64,000 nucleotides of DNA from Methylomicrobium sp. wino1 (GTDB lineage: Bacteria > Pseudomonadota > Gammaproteobacteria > Methylococcales > Methylomonadaceae): positions 4,712,001 through 4,776,000 of the forward strand of contig NZ_CP024202.1 of the NCBI RefSeq assembly GCF_003932755.1, read 5' to 3'. Under the pieces are notes generated by a model. That model did no database searches. It saw only the letters and a program-made list of their open reading frames with translations, and had not been told where the DNA came from. Position 1 is the first letter of the stretch; every line of letters begins with the position of its first letter. A program made the translations under genes and the position numbers. Positions 1-9,118 of this stretch are shown here, in pieces.

Positions 1-2128
1 CGCCGGTCGGCGCGCTGAAACCGAGCCCTAGATTGATATGGTGGCCGCGATGTTTGAATAATTTGAACATACCGAACATCAGCGTATCGCCGATACCGCC
101 GGTCTGATGTCCGCCGTGCAAATGGTCGGCTCCCGTATTCGCATCCGGGCTTATTCCGGCGAGCGGACGTAAATCCATATCCATGTCCATGAACATCGGC
201 ATGACCATGATATTGAACCAGTCGGTCGGCGCGTACATCAAGTCGATCATGTGCATATGCATATCATGAAAGGTCGGTATCGTTCGATAATCGTTTGCGA
301 CCATTGCCGCATCGCTTGCTTTTGCTGTCCGGTTCAGCATGTTACCTGTTTCCCGTAAATACTGATACACATAGCCGACCATGAAATCGCCTTCCTGATT
401 AAGCATGTGCCCGCCGACGCACATCAAACCGGCGGGCATCAGCGGTTCGTGTCCGGTCATATCATGGTGGTGTTCATGCTCGGTCAAACTACGGCCGATC
501 GCTGAAAATTCGACACTCACCGAGCCATTGGCGATCCAATAATCGAAATCGGCATAATCCGGCTCGCCGCCTCCGCCTATTTTCATCGAGCCCTGATGCG
601 TGTAATACTCGAAGCCGGCGTCGAAGCGGACTCCTTTTGTAAATTGTTTACTGATCGTGACGCCGCCGCTCAATGCGCCATAACCGGAAAGCCGATGGTC
701 ACTGGAAAAGGTTTGGGTCGGCAGCTTGACGTTGTCGCTGGATTCTCTTGCACTATCAGGAACTTCAGACGGACCGACTAACAAGAAAGGCGTATAAAAA
801 TCGGCTTGGCTTTGCGAGTAATAACGGATTCTCGGCGTAATTGTCCAGCCGTGCCTCAAAGGCTGCACCCAATCGGCTTCAAAAGTATGCGCATTGATGC
901 CCCAATCGTCAAAATAAAAACGATAGTCAAAATGCAGTGCGGCATCGATCGGATCGACATATTGCACCCAACCGGTACTAAAGCTCCATTGATTCCGAAT
1001 TTCAGGGCGCTGCTCCATAAAGGCTTTTGCTTTCCCCTCGTACACGATACCTTGTCCGCACTCGATTCCACCACAATCTAAATTTATATTAAAATCAGGA
1101 TCAAAAATATCAAAGTTGCTATATCCGACTGGCCTGAGAAAAAAAGCCGTAACTGCTTTATAAGGATTACTTAGATATCCGGTACTACGGGTATAGCCGG
1201 CCCCAAATTTGGCCAACGACGATTTAGTGACGACTTGTGTCAAACCCAAATTGACAGCCCAATCCTCGCGCTTACCTCTTAGTAATCTCTGCCCCCCCAC
1301 TGATTCTGGAATATCCTGTAATTTAGCATACTTTGGATGTAAGTGAGGGAGGCCACCTTCATAAGCCAAAGTATTTAAAAATGGTTGAGCATCATGGTTT
1401 AGCCGAGCCGAGGTTGAACTATTCGCATAACTCAACCCTGCACTGAGAGTAGTCACTTTTTGATTGAAATCGAGTGTTAGTCCAAGATTAGCGAAGCGCG
1501 ATTCATAATCGTTTTCTATCGATAGCCCTCCACCCGCACTCACCGTGGCTTCATCCCATTCATAAGTCAAATTAAAATTACCTTCCTTACGCACCTCTGG
1601 CGAAGCAACTGACATTGTATGTACGTTTCTTCTATCCAAACCGATACCAGCCAAAATAGGAATTTCACCCAAAAAAGGAGGCGTTATCAAACTTTGGTTC
1701 GTTTTTACCGGATTACGCTGAGCATCAAAATATACTGAACCACCCGGTCCATCAAAAAAATATGGCGATGCGCCTGCTACCGCCCCCCCCTCATACGCAA
1801 CATTGCCTTGTCTAGACGAGGGGGCTGTTGTGATCGGAGTTGCGCCCGACCAGGTATCTTGGATGTAATTGAACGCAAATTTGATACGATCGGTTAAACG
1901 GACTCTTGCGCTGGCTTGCAGACTATCGACAGTGATCGGATCGAACTGACTGTTAACTCCTCCTAAATCGCGCTTGCTTTCTTCATAACGCCCGTATTGA
2001 AAACTGAATTCATTATCCTCGGCCGCTTGCGCCGGCGCCAAGCCCGGCAATATCAATGCCGCCGCGGTTAGGGCTTGTAGGCTGCCAAGCGCGGAATGCG
2101 CTTTCCGATCTTTCTCAGTAACAGCCAC
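1..2128 (-). CDS. DUF3570 outer-membrane beta-barrel protein (partial, C-terminus beyond window)
   Basis: The minus frame is open from a GTG at 2128 to the left edge (about 709 codons), so the C-terminus is missing. I checked the frame at several places (around 20-150, 480-610, 780-850, 1140-1200, 2100-2128) and saw no break. The N-terminus has a signal-like stretch ending near AQAAED. The first ~540 residues match DUF3570 by its alternating beta-strand pattern and the YADFDYW motif. They are followed by a His/Met-rich region (HEHHHDM, FHDMHMHM, MDMDMDLR) and another barrel-like stretch. The GTG lies 14 bp inside the DUF4266 gene, suggesting translational coupling. Role unknown; I infer an outer-membrane, perhaps metal-related, protein. 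GTG is the only start that clears most of DUF4266. Confidence 0.8.
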   Translation of the reverse strand, partial: MAVTEKDRKAHSALGSLQALTAAALILPGLAPAQAAEDNEFSFQYGRYEESKRDLGGVNSQFDPITVDSLQASARVRLTDRIKFAFNYIQDTWSGATPITTAPSSRQGNVAYEGGAVAGASPYFFDGPGGSVYFDAQRNPVKTNQSLITPPFLGEIPILAGIGLDRRNVHTMSVASPEVRKEGNFNLTYEWDEATVSAGGGLSIENDYESRFANLGLTLDFNQKVTTLSAGLSYANSSTSARLNHDAQPFLNTLAYEGGLPHLHPKYAKLQDIPESVGGQRLLRGKREDWAVNLGLTQVVTKSSLAKFGAGYTRSTGYLSNPYKAVTAFFLRPVGYSNFDIFDPDFNINLDCGGIECGQGIVYEGKAKAFMEQRPEIRNQWSFSTGWVQYVDPIDAALHFDYRFYFDDWGINAHTFEADWVQPLRHGWTITPRIRYYSQSQADFYTPFLLVGPSEVPDSARESSDNVKLPTQTFSSDHRLSGYGALSGGVTISKQFTKGVRFDAGFEYYTHQGSMKIGGGGEPDYADFDYWIANGSVSVEFSAIGRSLTEHEHHHDMTGHEPLMPAGLMCVGGHMLNQEGDFMVGYVYQYLRETGNMLNRTAKASDAAMVANDYRTIPTFHDMHMHMIDLMYAPTDWFNIMVMPMFMDMDMDLRPLAGISPDANTGADHLHGGHQTGGIGDTLMFGMFKLFKHRGHHINLGLGFSAPTG

Positions 2129-2357
2129 AGCCGCCTCCGCTCGCCGAACTGCCCGCGCCCGCCGCTTCGCGGCTGCCGTAACTGTGTCCGCGCAATTCGC
2201 TTTGCAAAGGGGTTCTCTCCAACGCCATTTGCGGTTTAGCCAGAACGCCGCGTTCCCAAGGTTGAACCGCCGCGCAGCCTTGCAATAACGACAACCCCAG
2301 CATTAGCAGCGGCCAAGGTTTATGTTTAATCGATGAGTTCATACTGCGTACAATCAT
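2115..2357 (-). CDS. DUF4266 small lipoprotein
   Basis: An 80-residue protein with a signal segment and a lipobox (LLQGC), followed by the conserved DUF4266 body: VQPWERGVLAKPQM, then ESRS-like residues and a Gly/Ser/Cys-rich tail ending GGGCGCY. DUF4266 proteins are known to sit between a thioredoxin-like protein and DUF3570, as here. Function is unknown; the Cys-rich tail could bind metal or be a partner of the thioredoxin (inference). Translation could also begin at the ATG at 2342, which leaves a shorter signal peptide; neither start has a strong ribosome site. The end overlaps the DUF3570 start. Confidence 0.85.
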   Translation of the reverse strand: MIVRSMNSSIKHKPWPLLMLGLSLLQGCAAVQPWERGVLAKPQMALERTPLQSELRGHSYGSREAAGAGSSASGGGCGCY

Positions 2358-2894
2358 GGTTTAAAAGATAAAGCCGCTTACTACGTAAGCACGGCAATTG
2401 TTGTAACAAACAAATATCCCGCAAAAAAATTTCCTAAGAGCTTCCCTTCCCTTCGCCCGCCGGTATAGATAAATCGTAGGGTATGCATCGCGCACCTTTT
2501 CACAAGCCTTCCGGCTGAAAAATTGCTTACAAAAAGGTACGCGATGTATACTCTACACAGCTTGATCTCTCGGCAAACGCAACTTCGATACCATTTTGTT
2601 GATACCGCACCTTTCCGACTTTCCCTCACCTAGCGTTAGGTGAGGGACGATCTGGGGATCGCTCCCACAGATTGTGGAACCGATGTGGGAGCGACGCCTT
2701 CGTCGCGATTTTCAACGCCATTTGCACAGTCACCGAAAAATTTCCATAATGCCATTGCAAGCCGACAATCGATATCCACCTTTTCGTGGCGGGTATATTC
2801 GTACTTGATAAATAAAAATGGGACTTAGGAATAAACAGAAAAATACAACCCAATAACCGCTGATCGTTTACGGCTATCCGCTCACTAGAAAACC
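2358..2894. repeat. 537-bp gap holding a palindromic repeat unit
   Basis: No credible gene. At about 2622-2645 there is a palindrome (cctcacctagcgttaggtga) that recurs near 41718 and 57586. It is followed at 2646-2705 by the dispersed unit with ggatcgctcccaca and tgtgggagcgacgcc as inverted arms, shared with copies near 8870, 10345, 33980 and 57605. The remainder is AT-rich with no recognisable signal. It separates the TlpA gene from DUF4266, which are normally close neighbours. Confidence 0.7.
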
Positions 2895-3395
2895 CTACTC
2901 CGCCAAAATCCGCTCGACAACCTTTCTAAATGCTTCCGCCTCTCCGCGCCTAAAGCCTAAATGCACGTCTCTAACAACGCCTTGACGATCGATCACATAA
3001 GACGATGGCATCGCTTTGACATTGTATTGTTTCGCACATTCTTGATTAGGATCGGCGACCACGGCGAATCCGGCCGGGTAACGCGCCAAAAACTCTTCGG
3101 CGTCTTTTCGTTCCTCATCTACATTCACCGCGATCACGACTAACCCCTGATCCTTGAGTTCGCGTTGCATTTGCGTCATGAACGGAAAGGACTGCACGCA
3201 AGGGACACACCAGGATGCCCAAAAATCGAGATAGACGACCTTGCCTTCGAGCGACGCCCAGTCTAGCGGCTGCCCATCGCTCATAACCGTCAACTCGCAG
3301 TTCGGCGCCGGTTGTCCGGCCCAATCGGCACGAACAATGCCTATAGAAAAATAAAGCCCTAAGAATAGGATAAAAACGGGTTTGATAGAAAACAT
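2895..3395 (-). CDS. TlpA/ResA-like thiol-disulfide oxidoreductase, exported
   Basis: A 166-residue thioredoxin-fold protein. Residues 1-23 form a signal peptide ending near VRA. The redox motif is WCVPC (Cys63 and Cys66) and the cis-proline loop is AMPSS (Pro130). Family members (TlpA/ResA/AhpC-TSA type) reduce or oxidise disulfides in periplasmic proteins. Its place upstream of DUF4266 and DUF3570 matches a recurrent gene trio, so it probably maintains cysteines of those exported partners (inference). The start gives a good signal peptide with no better in-frame alternative. Confidence 0.88.
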   Translation of the reverse strand: MFSIKPVFILFLGLYFSIGIVRADWAGQPAPNCELTVMSDGQPLDWASLEGKVVYLDFWASWCVPCVQSFPFMTQMQRELKDQGLVVIAVNVDEERKDAEEFLARYPAGFAVVADPNQECAKQYNVKAMPSSYVIDRQGVVRDVHLGFRRGEAEAFRKVVERILAE

Positions 3396-3870
3396 GTCTC
3401 TCGTTTGGGAAGCGATAAACGGGTTTTATAACCGAAATCGAAAAAATGGAAGAGTATATATCGTAATAAGATAAAACGCTAAGCTGATGGCTTCGCAGAG
3501 TCGGCTAGTCCTTTTACCAAAACCTGAACTCTGCTAAACATAAACACGCCATTGCGTTTTTTAATTTAAAACACTCCGAAATACCGCTCTCCTTGAGCAC
3601 TATCGAAGAGCAAACAATTTTTTGGGCTTCACTAAGCTTGGGAATGCGTTGTAGCCCTTTCGTGTTTCGACTAGGCTTCGCACGAACAAACGAGCTTACA
3701 ACACATGCCAAGTAATTGTTCAGCACCTGCATCAAAAACAAGTTGTCGATTTGGCTTCCCCCTCGAAAAAAAGAGAGGGGATTGAGGGGAATTTAATTAA
3801 AAAATCTCCCTTAGCCCCTCTTTTTCAAAGAGGGTGACTGAATATTTACCTTGCCAAAGCTCTTTTAGGA
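3396..3870. repeat. 475-bp gap with imperfect palindrome, possible terminator
   Basis: No convincing gene. At 3757-3834 lies a repeat with cccctc-type arms: on the minus strand, ccctcttt-gaa-aaagaggg (3816-3834) is followed by gctaagggagatttttt. That could act as a Rho-independent terminator for the gene ending at 3871. It could also be only a dispersed repeat of the kind common in such genomes. The rest is AT-rich and unexplained. Confidence 0.45.
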
Positions 3871-4344
3871 TTATTGGTTTTGTAGAGTTACCAAGCTAGT
3901 TCCGGTGTGAGCGCCGCCCGCGGATTCGCAATGATATTCGATTGTGTAAAAACTATTGACGGCATGCGTTTGACTAACGGTCATCATATAATTACCGTTA
4001 CCTTGCTGAGGTGCAACCTGTATCCATGGACTCCAAACATTAGGGGTTTGACCGATAACTGTTGATTTCGCCACACCGTCCTTCATCACAGTAACATTTA
4101 AAAAACTACTGCTACCTTGTGATTTTCTTACCCTTAAAGACAATTTCGCAGCCGCGGCTCCCCCTCCTAAACCAGGATCGCTAAAGCATTGAATCATAGA
4201 TAAATCGGTTGCACTTGCACCGAAAAAACCTCCGATTAACGATTGATTAAGATCATGTGCGGAAACCTGTCCAGTCATGCCTATTCCTAATGATAAAGCC
4301 GCTAGAGTTAAGTTTCTCTTAATAAATTTATTAGTTTTTTTCAT
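3871..4344 (-). CDS. Secreted hypothetical protein with N-terminal His after signal peptide
   Basis: A 157-residue protein from the ATG at 4344; an upstream TTG at 4356 adds only MRNT and is less likely because GAGA sits just before the ATG. A long signal peptide ends at VSA, so the mature protein would begin HDLNQ. The body is rich in Ser, Gly and beta-strand-type sequence, has two cysteines, and ends GGAHTGTSLVTLQNQ. From memory this resembles short hypothetical secreted proteins of methanotrophs with a similar HTGT ending, but no function is known to me. It lies between a possible terminator and an STN/HEAT protein, with another secreted protein beyond. Confidence 0.6.
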   Translation of the reverse strand: MKKTNKFIKRNLTLAALSLGIGMTGQVSAHDLNQSLIGGFFGASATDLSMIQCFSDPGLGGGAAAAKLSLRVRKSQGSSSFLNVTVMKDGVAKSTVIGQTPNVWSPWIQVAPQQGNGNYMMTVSQTHAVNSFYTIEYHCESAGGAHTGTSLVTLQNQ

Positions 4345-4456
4345 TGTATTTCTCAATTTAAGTAATTGGCCAGGTAGTTTTGATGCTCAATAATTTTGTC
4401 AAATTTCGCAATAAGCCGAACATCAAGTTAATCATTTATTCTTCATCTTGATAGTA

Positions 4457-5332
4457 TTAGTGCTGCATGATTGCTTGTAATTTACTTGCTGCATAATCGC
4501 GTACAGACGAATCGTTATCTTGAAGCGCCTGTTGCAACAATGCGGTGTCAGATTCGATTGCATCGATCGCCATCAAACGCACACCAAGCTCAGAGTCCTG
4601 CAGGGCTTGTTGTAAATAGTTATTCAATGCGTTTGGGTCATTCTCGATTTGCGATAACGCATACACCGCCTGCCCCCTTACCCTTGCGTCGTTATCCGAT
4701 ATTGACCGAGCAACCGCATCGTAAACCTCAGGGCTATCGGCTTTGTCAAGCCGCGCTAATCCGGCTAGTGCATTCATCCTTTTCTCCGGATCTTCCGAGT
4801 CGGCCTGGCGTAGCAAGAAATCGACATCCTGTTCCTTAGTCAACTCATTTTGCACACTTTCTACCGGACGACTGATTCCCTTACTTTCGGTACTTCCACA
4901 ATCGCTTGGCCGAACTGACGCAATTGGCGGAGGACTCAGAGAAGAGGCTAAAATCCATATTTCTTTCGGCTGGCGTTCCTGTTCATTGGTATCGTTACCC
5001 GCTAACCCTGCATAATGAAAAAGCATATTCGTCTCCGCGCCAAGCAAACACCGCAGTATCGTTATCACAGTTGGGCCTGCGCACGTTGCATCAACTTTTA
5101 CGGTAGGCAATGCGGCATAATGGAACTTAATACCACTCCGTTCCGAAAAACTCCTGAGCAATCCGTGCAAATCGGCTTGTTCAGCTTCCAACATCCATTC
5201 GGCTTCGGGTATTGCGCTTTGTCTTATAACAAACGGGGCTTGAACAATCGTATTGCCGCCAGATGCCGTTGCCATTGAGGCAAATAGCAACGCTGATAGA
5301 GATATCCACTTAACTAATATCATTAGCCTCAT
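4457..5332 (-). CDS. Secreted protein with STN-like N-terminus and HEAT-like repeats
   Basis: 291 residues from the ATG at 5332 (a second in-frame ATG at 5323 follows AGATGAGG and is equally possible). A longer reading to 5482 would overlap the upstream gene and is rejected. After a signal peptide (ending ATAS) comes a segment around residues 45-125 (LHGLLRSFSERSGIKFHYA and a later WIL) that looks like a secretin/TonB N-terminal domain. From about residue 165 there are helical repeats with the HEAT pattern (DNDARVRGQAVYAL, DSELGVRLMAIDAI, DNDSSVRDYAASKL). It probably acts as a periplasmic protein-interaction scaffold. It is downstream of, and probably cotranscribed with, the VPxPA-CTERM protein. 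Confidence 0.65.
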   Translation of the reverse strand: MRLMILVKWISLSALLFASMATASGGNTIVQAPFVIRQSAIPEAEWMLEAEQADLHGLLRSFSERSGIKFHYAALPTVKVDATCAGPTVITILRCLLGAETNMLFHYAGLAGNDTNEQERQPKEIWILASSLSPPPIASVRPSDCGSTESKGISRPVESVQNELTKEQDVDFLLRQADSEDPEKRMNALAGLARLDKADSPEVYDAVARSISDNDARVRGQAVYALSQIENDPNALNNYLQQALQDSELGVRLMAIDAIESDTALLQQALQDNDSSVRDYAASKLQAIMQH

Positions 5333-5378
5333 CTTATTTGCCGCATTGCCTAATAATCCAAACAAAACTGAATTTAAT

Positions 5379-6128
5379 TTAAGCCTGCAACGCAGTGGAT
5401 TTTTTACGTCGCAACACGCCCAATCCCGCCAAAGCCGAACCCATGAACCAGATTGCAGCCGGCACAGGCACCGGTTGTACAACAGCTAAAGAACCCGCGG
5501 AAGCCGTTATGGTTAAATCGTGAAATGCCACATCTTGAACGAGATCAATGAGCGCAAAACCACCGACCGTCCAATTAAAGCCATCGGATAATTTAGCTCC
5601 GACTGCATCAAAGACACCCGGATGTCCATCCGGATGGGCCCCAAATATAGTAACCAAAGCCATATATTCGCCGACATCGAAATGATCTCTTAGTCCGGCA
5701 GGCGAAACGCCTGGATTCGTTTCACTAACATAGTCCACAATTGGAACATCAAAGATATTTAAAGAGCCACCTTCTGCCTTTCGCTCCCCAGCGGTGGATA
5801 AATTCGTTAAAGTCCAATCGCTTCCGATTGTATCTTTTTGAAAAACCCAAATAGAAGTAACGCCCCATAGTGCATCTGTATAGGCGCTATAAACATCCAA
5901 ATTACCCGCTTCTGTCACATTAAACGAATAAGCGGCCGCCGACCTTTCACCGCCGCCTAATTGTACGTTATTAGCCTGACCGGTACCGTCTACCCAAGTG
6001 ATTTCAGGATGAAATAGCGTATAAGGTTCGCCACCGCTAAACTCATGCTCGCCATGCGCATAAGCCGTATTGATAGATAATCCGATAACAGCCATCGCCG
6101 ATATCAGCATTGATTTTTTCATTTCCAT
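5379..6128 (-). CDS. Exosortase-type (VPxPA-CTERM) sorted secreted protein
   Basis: 249 residues. The ATG at 6128 follows AGAGG at 6-nt spacing, so it is preferred over the upstream start at 6149. A signal peptide ends at AYA, giving a mature N-terminus HGEHEF. The C-terminus has the three-part sorting signal: VPVPAAIW, a hydrophobic helix, and the basic RRKK tail. PEP/VPxPA-CTERM proteins are cut and re-anchored by exosortases at the cell envelope; no exosortase gene is in this window. The central part has no recognised domain but is rich in beta-strand and aromatic residues, like many extracellular proteins of this class. Confidence 0.8.
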   Translation of the reverse strand: MEMKKSMLISAMAVIGLSINTAYAHGEHEFSGGEPYTLFHPEITWVDGTGQANNVQLGGGERSAAAYSFNVTEAGNLDVYSAYTDALWGVTSIWVFQKDTIGSDWTLTNLSTAGERKAEGGSLNIFDVPIVDYVSETNPGVSPAGLRDHFDVGEYMALVTIFGAHPDGHPGVFDAVGAKLSDGFNWTVGGFALIDLVQDVAFHDLTITASAGSLAVVQPVPVPAAIWFMGSALAGLGVLRRKKSTALQA

Positions 6129-6149
6129 TATGTACCTCTTTAATATCAT

Positions 6150-7179
6150 TAAATTAAAGCAAAAAGCCCGAAACTATACCGTTTGCGGCGTTTTAAGACA
6201 ACGCCTTGCCTCATCCCAGCTAACTTTATTACACAACTATCGCTCTAACATTGGCGTTGTATTAGCTATCGTCTACAGGCAGGATAATCGATCTAATCAG
6301 CAATCTAGGAGGAATTTGATATAGAAAAGCAATATGCCCTTTTACAACAGTCATCACCCTACCTCTTTTATATTAAGCAAAGATGAGACCATTTTTAAAA
6401 ATCCGATACAGTCCTCACAATTTCCCGTCCGAAGCCTCATTCATTGCAACTCATCGATGGTTTATAGTTTTATTTTGGCTTGATAAATAGCTCTCGATAT
6501 TTAACGCTTCTTCACCAAAAAGTGTGTCATATGACCTATTGGTTAGGTCAAATAACACAGTTTAATTGAGCCAATTCTTCACAGGTTGTTTTTACCGATA
6601 CTCGCTAAATTAGTGTTTATTCTATGGCGCTTTTACCGCTTTATTCGTCATACGCTGAAAATCTTGGAAACGGAGCGCCAGCGAAGTGAAGATTTTTAGT
6701 CCCCGATAGCCGTAGCGCCGGGTGTTTTGCCGGAGTCTGCGCGAATAGCGCGGGCGGAGGCAAAATACAAGGCATCGCGACACGGCGTAAAGCCATTTGT
6801 GGGAGTGCTACGGAGCCGCATCGAGTTTACGATGATGTGGCGTAGTGGCACGGACGCAGGGCGAATCGGGGCCGCCGAAGGCAATAATCGCCAAGTCATT
6901 TTTCGCTGCTGAAATCGGACGGACCCCATTTCAGCTTTCGCGAAAAATCTTGGCGCGCTTGTTCGCATGAATTACAGATATATTGGTTACATGGATGTGA
7001 AGCTAGGCATTGCCCTCCTTGGCGCTGGATTCCGCCACAAATCCGTATGGAACGAATTTGCATTTACCCGAAGTGCTCCGGGCAGGATAGCCCGGAGTGA
7101 ATCCCTGGCGGAATGACGTATTTTTTACTTATGTTGGCACGTATATCGTTTTTACCGGAAAGGTGCGCGATGCGACACC
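6150..7179. other. 1-kb non-coding gap: GC-rich block and a dispersed repeat
   Basis: No convincing gene. About 6150-6640 is AT-rich. About 6655-6970 is a distinctly GC-richer block with short partly repeated words (gaaaatcttgg / gaaaaatcttggc at its ends), possibly a decayed element. At 7066-7122 a sequence containing gcccggagtgaatccctggc recurs, inverted, at 40207-40288, so it is a dispersed repeat. A 90-residue minus-strand reading inside the GC-rich block has no recognisable domain or ribosome site and is not called. Confidence 0.5.
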
Positions 7180-8694
7180 CTACGAATGGCCGAATGCTTG
7201 CTGACGCTTATTCGCTTGACTTTGACGAAAGGGTTTCCCTTTTTCATCGCCTTCGGTTTTCATGAACGACGGCCGACCTTTTTCGCCGGTTTTTCGGTAA
7301 TCCGCTTCGAGAACGTATTTCGCTTCAACAGTAGGAATCGCCAAGGATTCCGTCATGACGCGATCAAGCAGATCAAACAATCGCCGTAGCGCTATCTTCC
7401 AGGTGCTGCCGCTGAGTTCGTATAAAGCATCGCTTAATTGCAAAAAACGCTCAAACGGCGCGCCGGCCAGTATCAACGGCAGGGTTTCGGCAAAGCGGCC
7501 GGAATTTCCGATCATGTCCCAATAGCGCGCGAAGCGGTTGATGCGCTGCATGTCGTTAAATTCGATATCGCGGGTGCTGAGGATGTTGTAAGGCGGCTCG
7601 GGGTTGTAACGCATTCGGTGGGTTTCATTATGCCGGTTGAGCGGTGCGCCGCGCAGGCGCTTTAAGATACCCAATTGAATTTCATGCGGTTGTAATGCGA
7701 CCAATTGGTCGAAACTGGCCGCGAAATTGACCAGCGTATCGCCGGGCAGGCCGAAGATCAGGTCGGCATGGATGTGCGCGTGGGTGTTTGCCTTGAGCCA
7801 ACGCAGGTTTTCTTTGGTTTTTTCGTTATCCTGGCGGCGACTGATCAGCCGTTGAATGACAGGATCGAAAGTTTGCACGCCGACTTCGAATTGCAGCGTT
7901 GCGGGTGGAAATTTTTCGAGCGATTGTTTGAGCCGGTCCGGTAAATGGTCCGGTATCACTTCGAAATGTAAAAACAAGCCGTCGCCCATGCGTTCGAGAA
8001 AAAATTCCAGTATCGCAACGCTGGCGGCGATTTTTAAATTAAAGGTCCGGTCAATGAATTTGAAATGCCGAACGCCACGCCGATACAACACGTCCATTTC
8101 GTCCAAGAAGCGATCCAATGTAAACGGCTTGGCCGTGACATCGAGCGCCGAGAGGCAAAATTCGCATTTGAACGGGCAACCGCGCGAGGCTTCGACATAG
8201 ATGATGCGGTTACGAACGTCTTCGTCGTTGTAATAGGGGTAAGGCGATGCCAAACTTTCCAGCGGCGATTCGACGCCGGTTATGATTTTTTCGTTGGGCG
8301 CTTCGCCGTTAAGGATTTGTTCGCATAATGCGCGAAAACTGATTTCGCCGACGCCGGTGACGATGTAGTCGGCCAACTCGGCGACTGGCGGCAAATCGGG
8401 TGGATGACTGACTTCGGGCCCGCCCAGAATGACGATGATTTCCGGCGCGATTTGTTTGAGTAAGGCCACGGTCGAGCCGATTTCGGCGACATTCCAGATG
8501 TAGACGCCGAAACCGATGATTTTCGGGCGATGCTGCAAAAGCTTTTCGACGATGTCGATCGGTCGGTCTTGTATGCCGAATTCGAGGATTTCGGTTTCGC
8601 TTTGCAGTTTTCCCAAATTGGCGTAGAGATAGCGCAGCCCGAATGCGCTATGGATGTAACGGGCGTTAAGCGTAGTCAGTCGTATTTGCGGCAT
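7180..8694 (-). CDS. B12-binding radical SAM protein (DUF4080 type)
   Basis: 504 residues. Residues 1-140 look like a cobalamin-binding domain, including the GGPEVSH stretch near 91-97. A radical SAM domain follows with the iron-sulfur motif CPFKCEFC (Cys173, Cys177, Cys180, the canonical CxxxCxxC). The C-terminal ~200 residues fit the DUF4080 extension of this family. Such enzymes use a [4Fe-4S] cluster and SAM, with cobalamin, for radical chemistry, often methylation; the substrate here is unknown. It stands alone, with large repeat-bearing gaps on both sides. The ATG at 8694 gives a family-typical N-terminus. Confidence 0.9.
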   Translation of the reverse strand: MPQIRLTTLNARYIHSAFGLRYLYANLGKLQSETEILEFGIQDRPIDIVEKLLQHRPKIIGFGVYIWNVAEIGSTVALLKQIAPEIIVILGGPEVSHPPDLPPVAELADYIVTGVGEISFRALCEQILNGEAPNEKIITGVESPLESLASPYPYYNDEDVRNRIIYVEASRGCPFKCEFCLSALDVTAKPFTLDRFLDEMDVLYRRGVRHFKFIDRTFNLKIAASVAILEFFLERMGDGLFLHFEVIPDHLPDRLKQSLEKFPPATLQFEVGVQTFDPVIQRLISRRQDNEKTKENLRWLKANTHAHIHADLIFGLPGDTLVNFAASFDQLVALQPHEIQLGILKRLRGAPLNRHNETHRMRYNPEPPYNILSTRDIEFNDMQRINRFARYWDMIGNSGRFAETLPLILAGAPFERFLQLSDALYELSGSTWKIALRRLFDLLDRVMTESLAIPTVEAKYVLEADYRKTGEKGRPSFMKTEGDEKGKPFRQSQANKRQQAFGHS

Positions 8695-8758
8695 GCTTAG
8701 TTTTGCCCGTACTGCTTAATTTAGGGTTTTGTAACAAATAACTTCCCGATTTATCATT

Positions 8759-9069
8759 GTTCCCATGCTCTGCGCTCATCGTTATACATAAGTCATGAAT
8801 TACCCTTTTGCAATCTTAGCCAATGAGGCCTCGAAACCATTTATTGTCGCTTAACACTCTCGGCCTCGAAATCGCGATCAGGGGATCGCTCCCACAAAGG
8901 GTTACAAGCGCTGCGGGAGAGACGCCTACGTTGCGACTATCGAAGCCGTTAACGCTCAAACACCAAGAGCCTTTTCGGACGACACGGCAATCTAGCGCTC
9001 GGTCGCTACGTTTTGCACAAGTAGGTATATTTATACTTGTGTATAACGGCGAGCGCAGAGCATGGGAAC
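8759..9069. repeat. MITE-like element A, copy 1
   Basis: The left end (gttcccatgctctgcgctca, continuing with tcgttatacata) is the near-perfect reverse complement of the right end (…gcgagcgcagagcatgggaac, ending 9069). About 30 of 33 positions match. The interior carries the ggatcgctcccac palindrome unit. No transposase is encoded. A second full copy is at 33853-34154 and a partial one at about 10255-10513, so it looks like a non-autonomous mobile element. Confidence 0.75.
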
Positions 9070-9118
9070 GATAAACTCTCAAGGGATGCGTGCAAAGCTT
9101 GAGATTCATTTACTTCCT

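Noticed and set aside
1-2128. Frameshift or pseudogene in the DUF3570 gene
   Set aside because: All spots checked agree in one frame without stops; the protein simply runs off the window.
3514-3741. 75-residue minus-strand reading
   Set aside because: No recognisable domain, ribosome site or homology pattern; lies in an AT-rich gap.
6696-6968. 90-residue minus-strand reading
   Set aside because: Basic, low-information sequence inside a GC-rich non-coding block; no start signal or domain.
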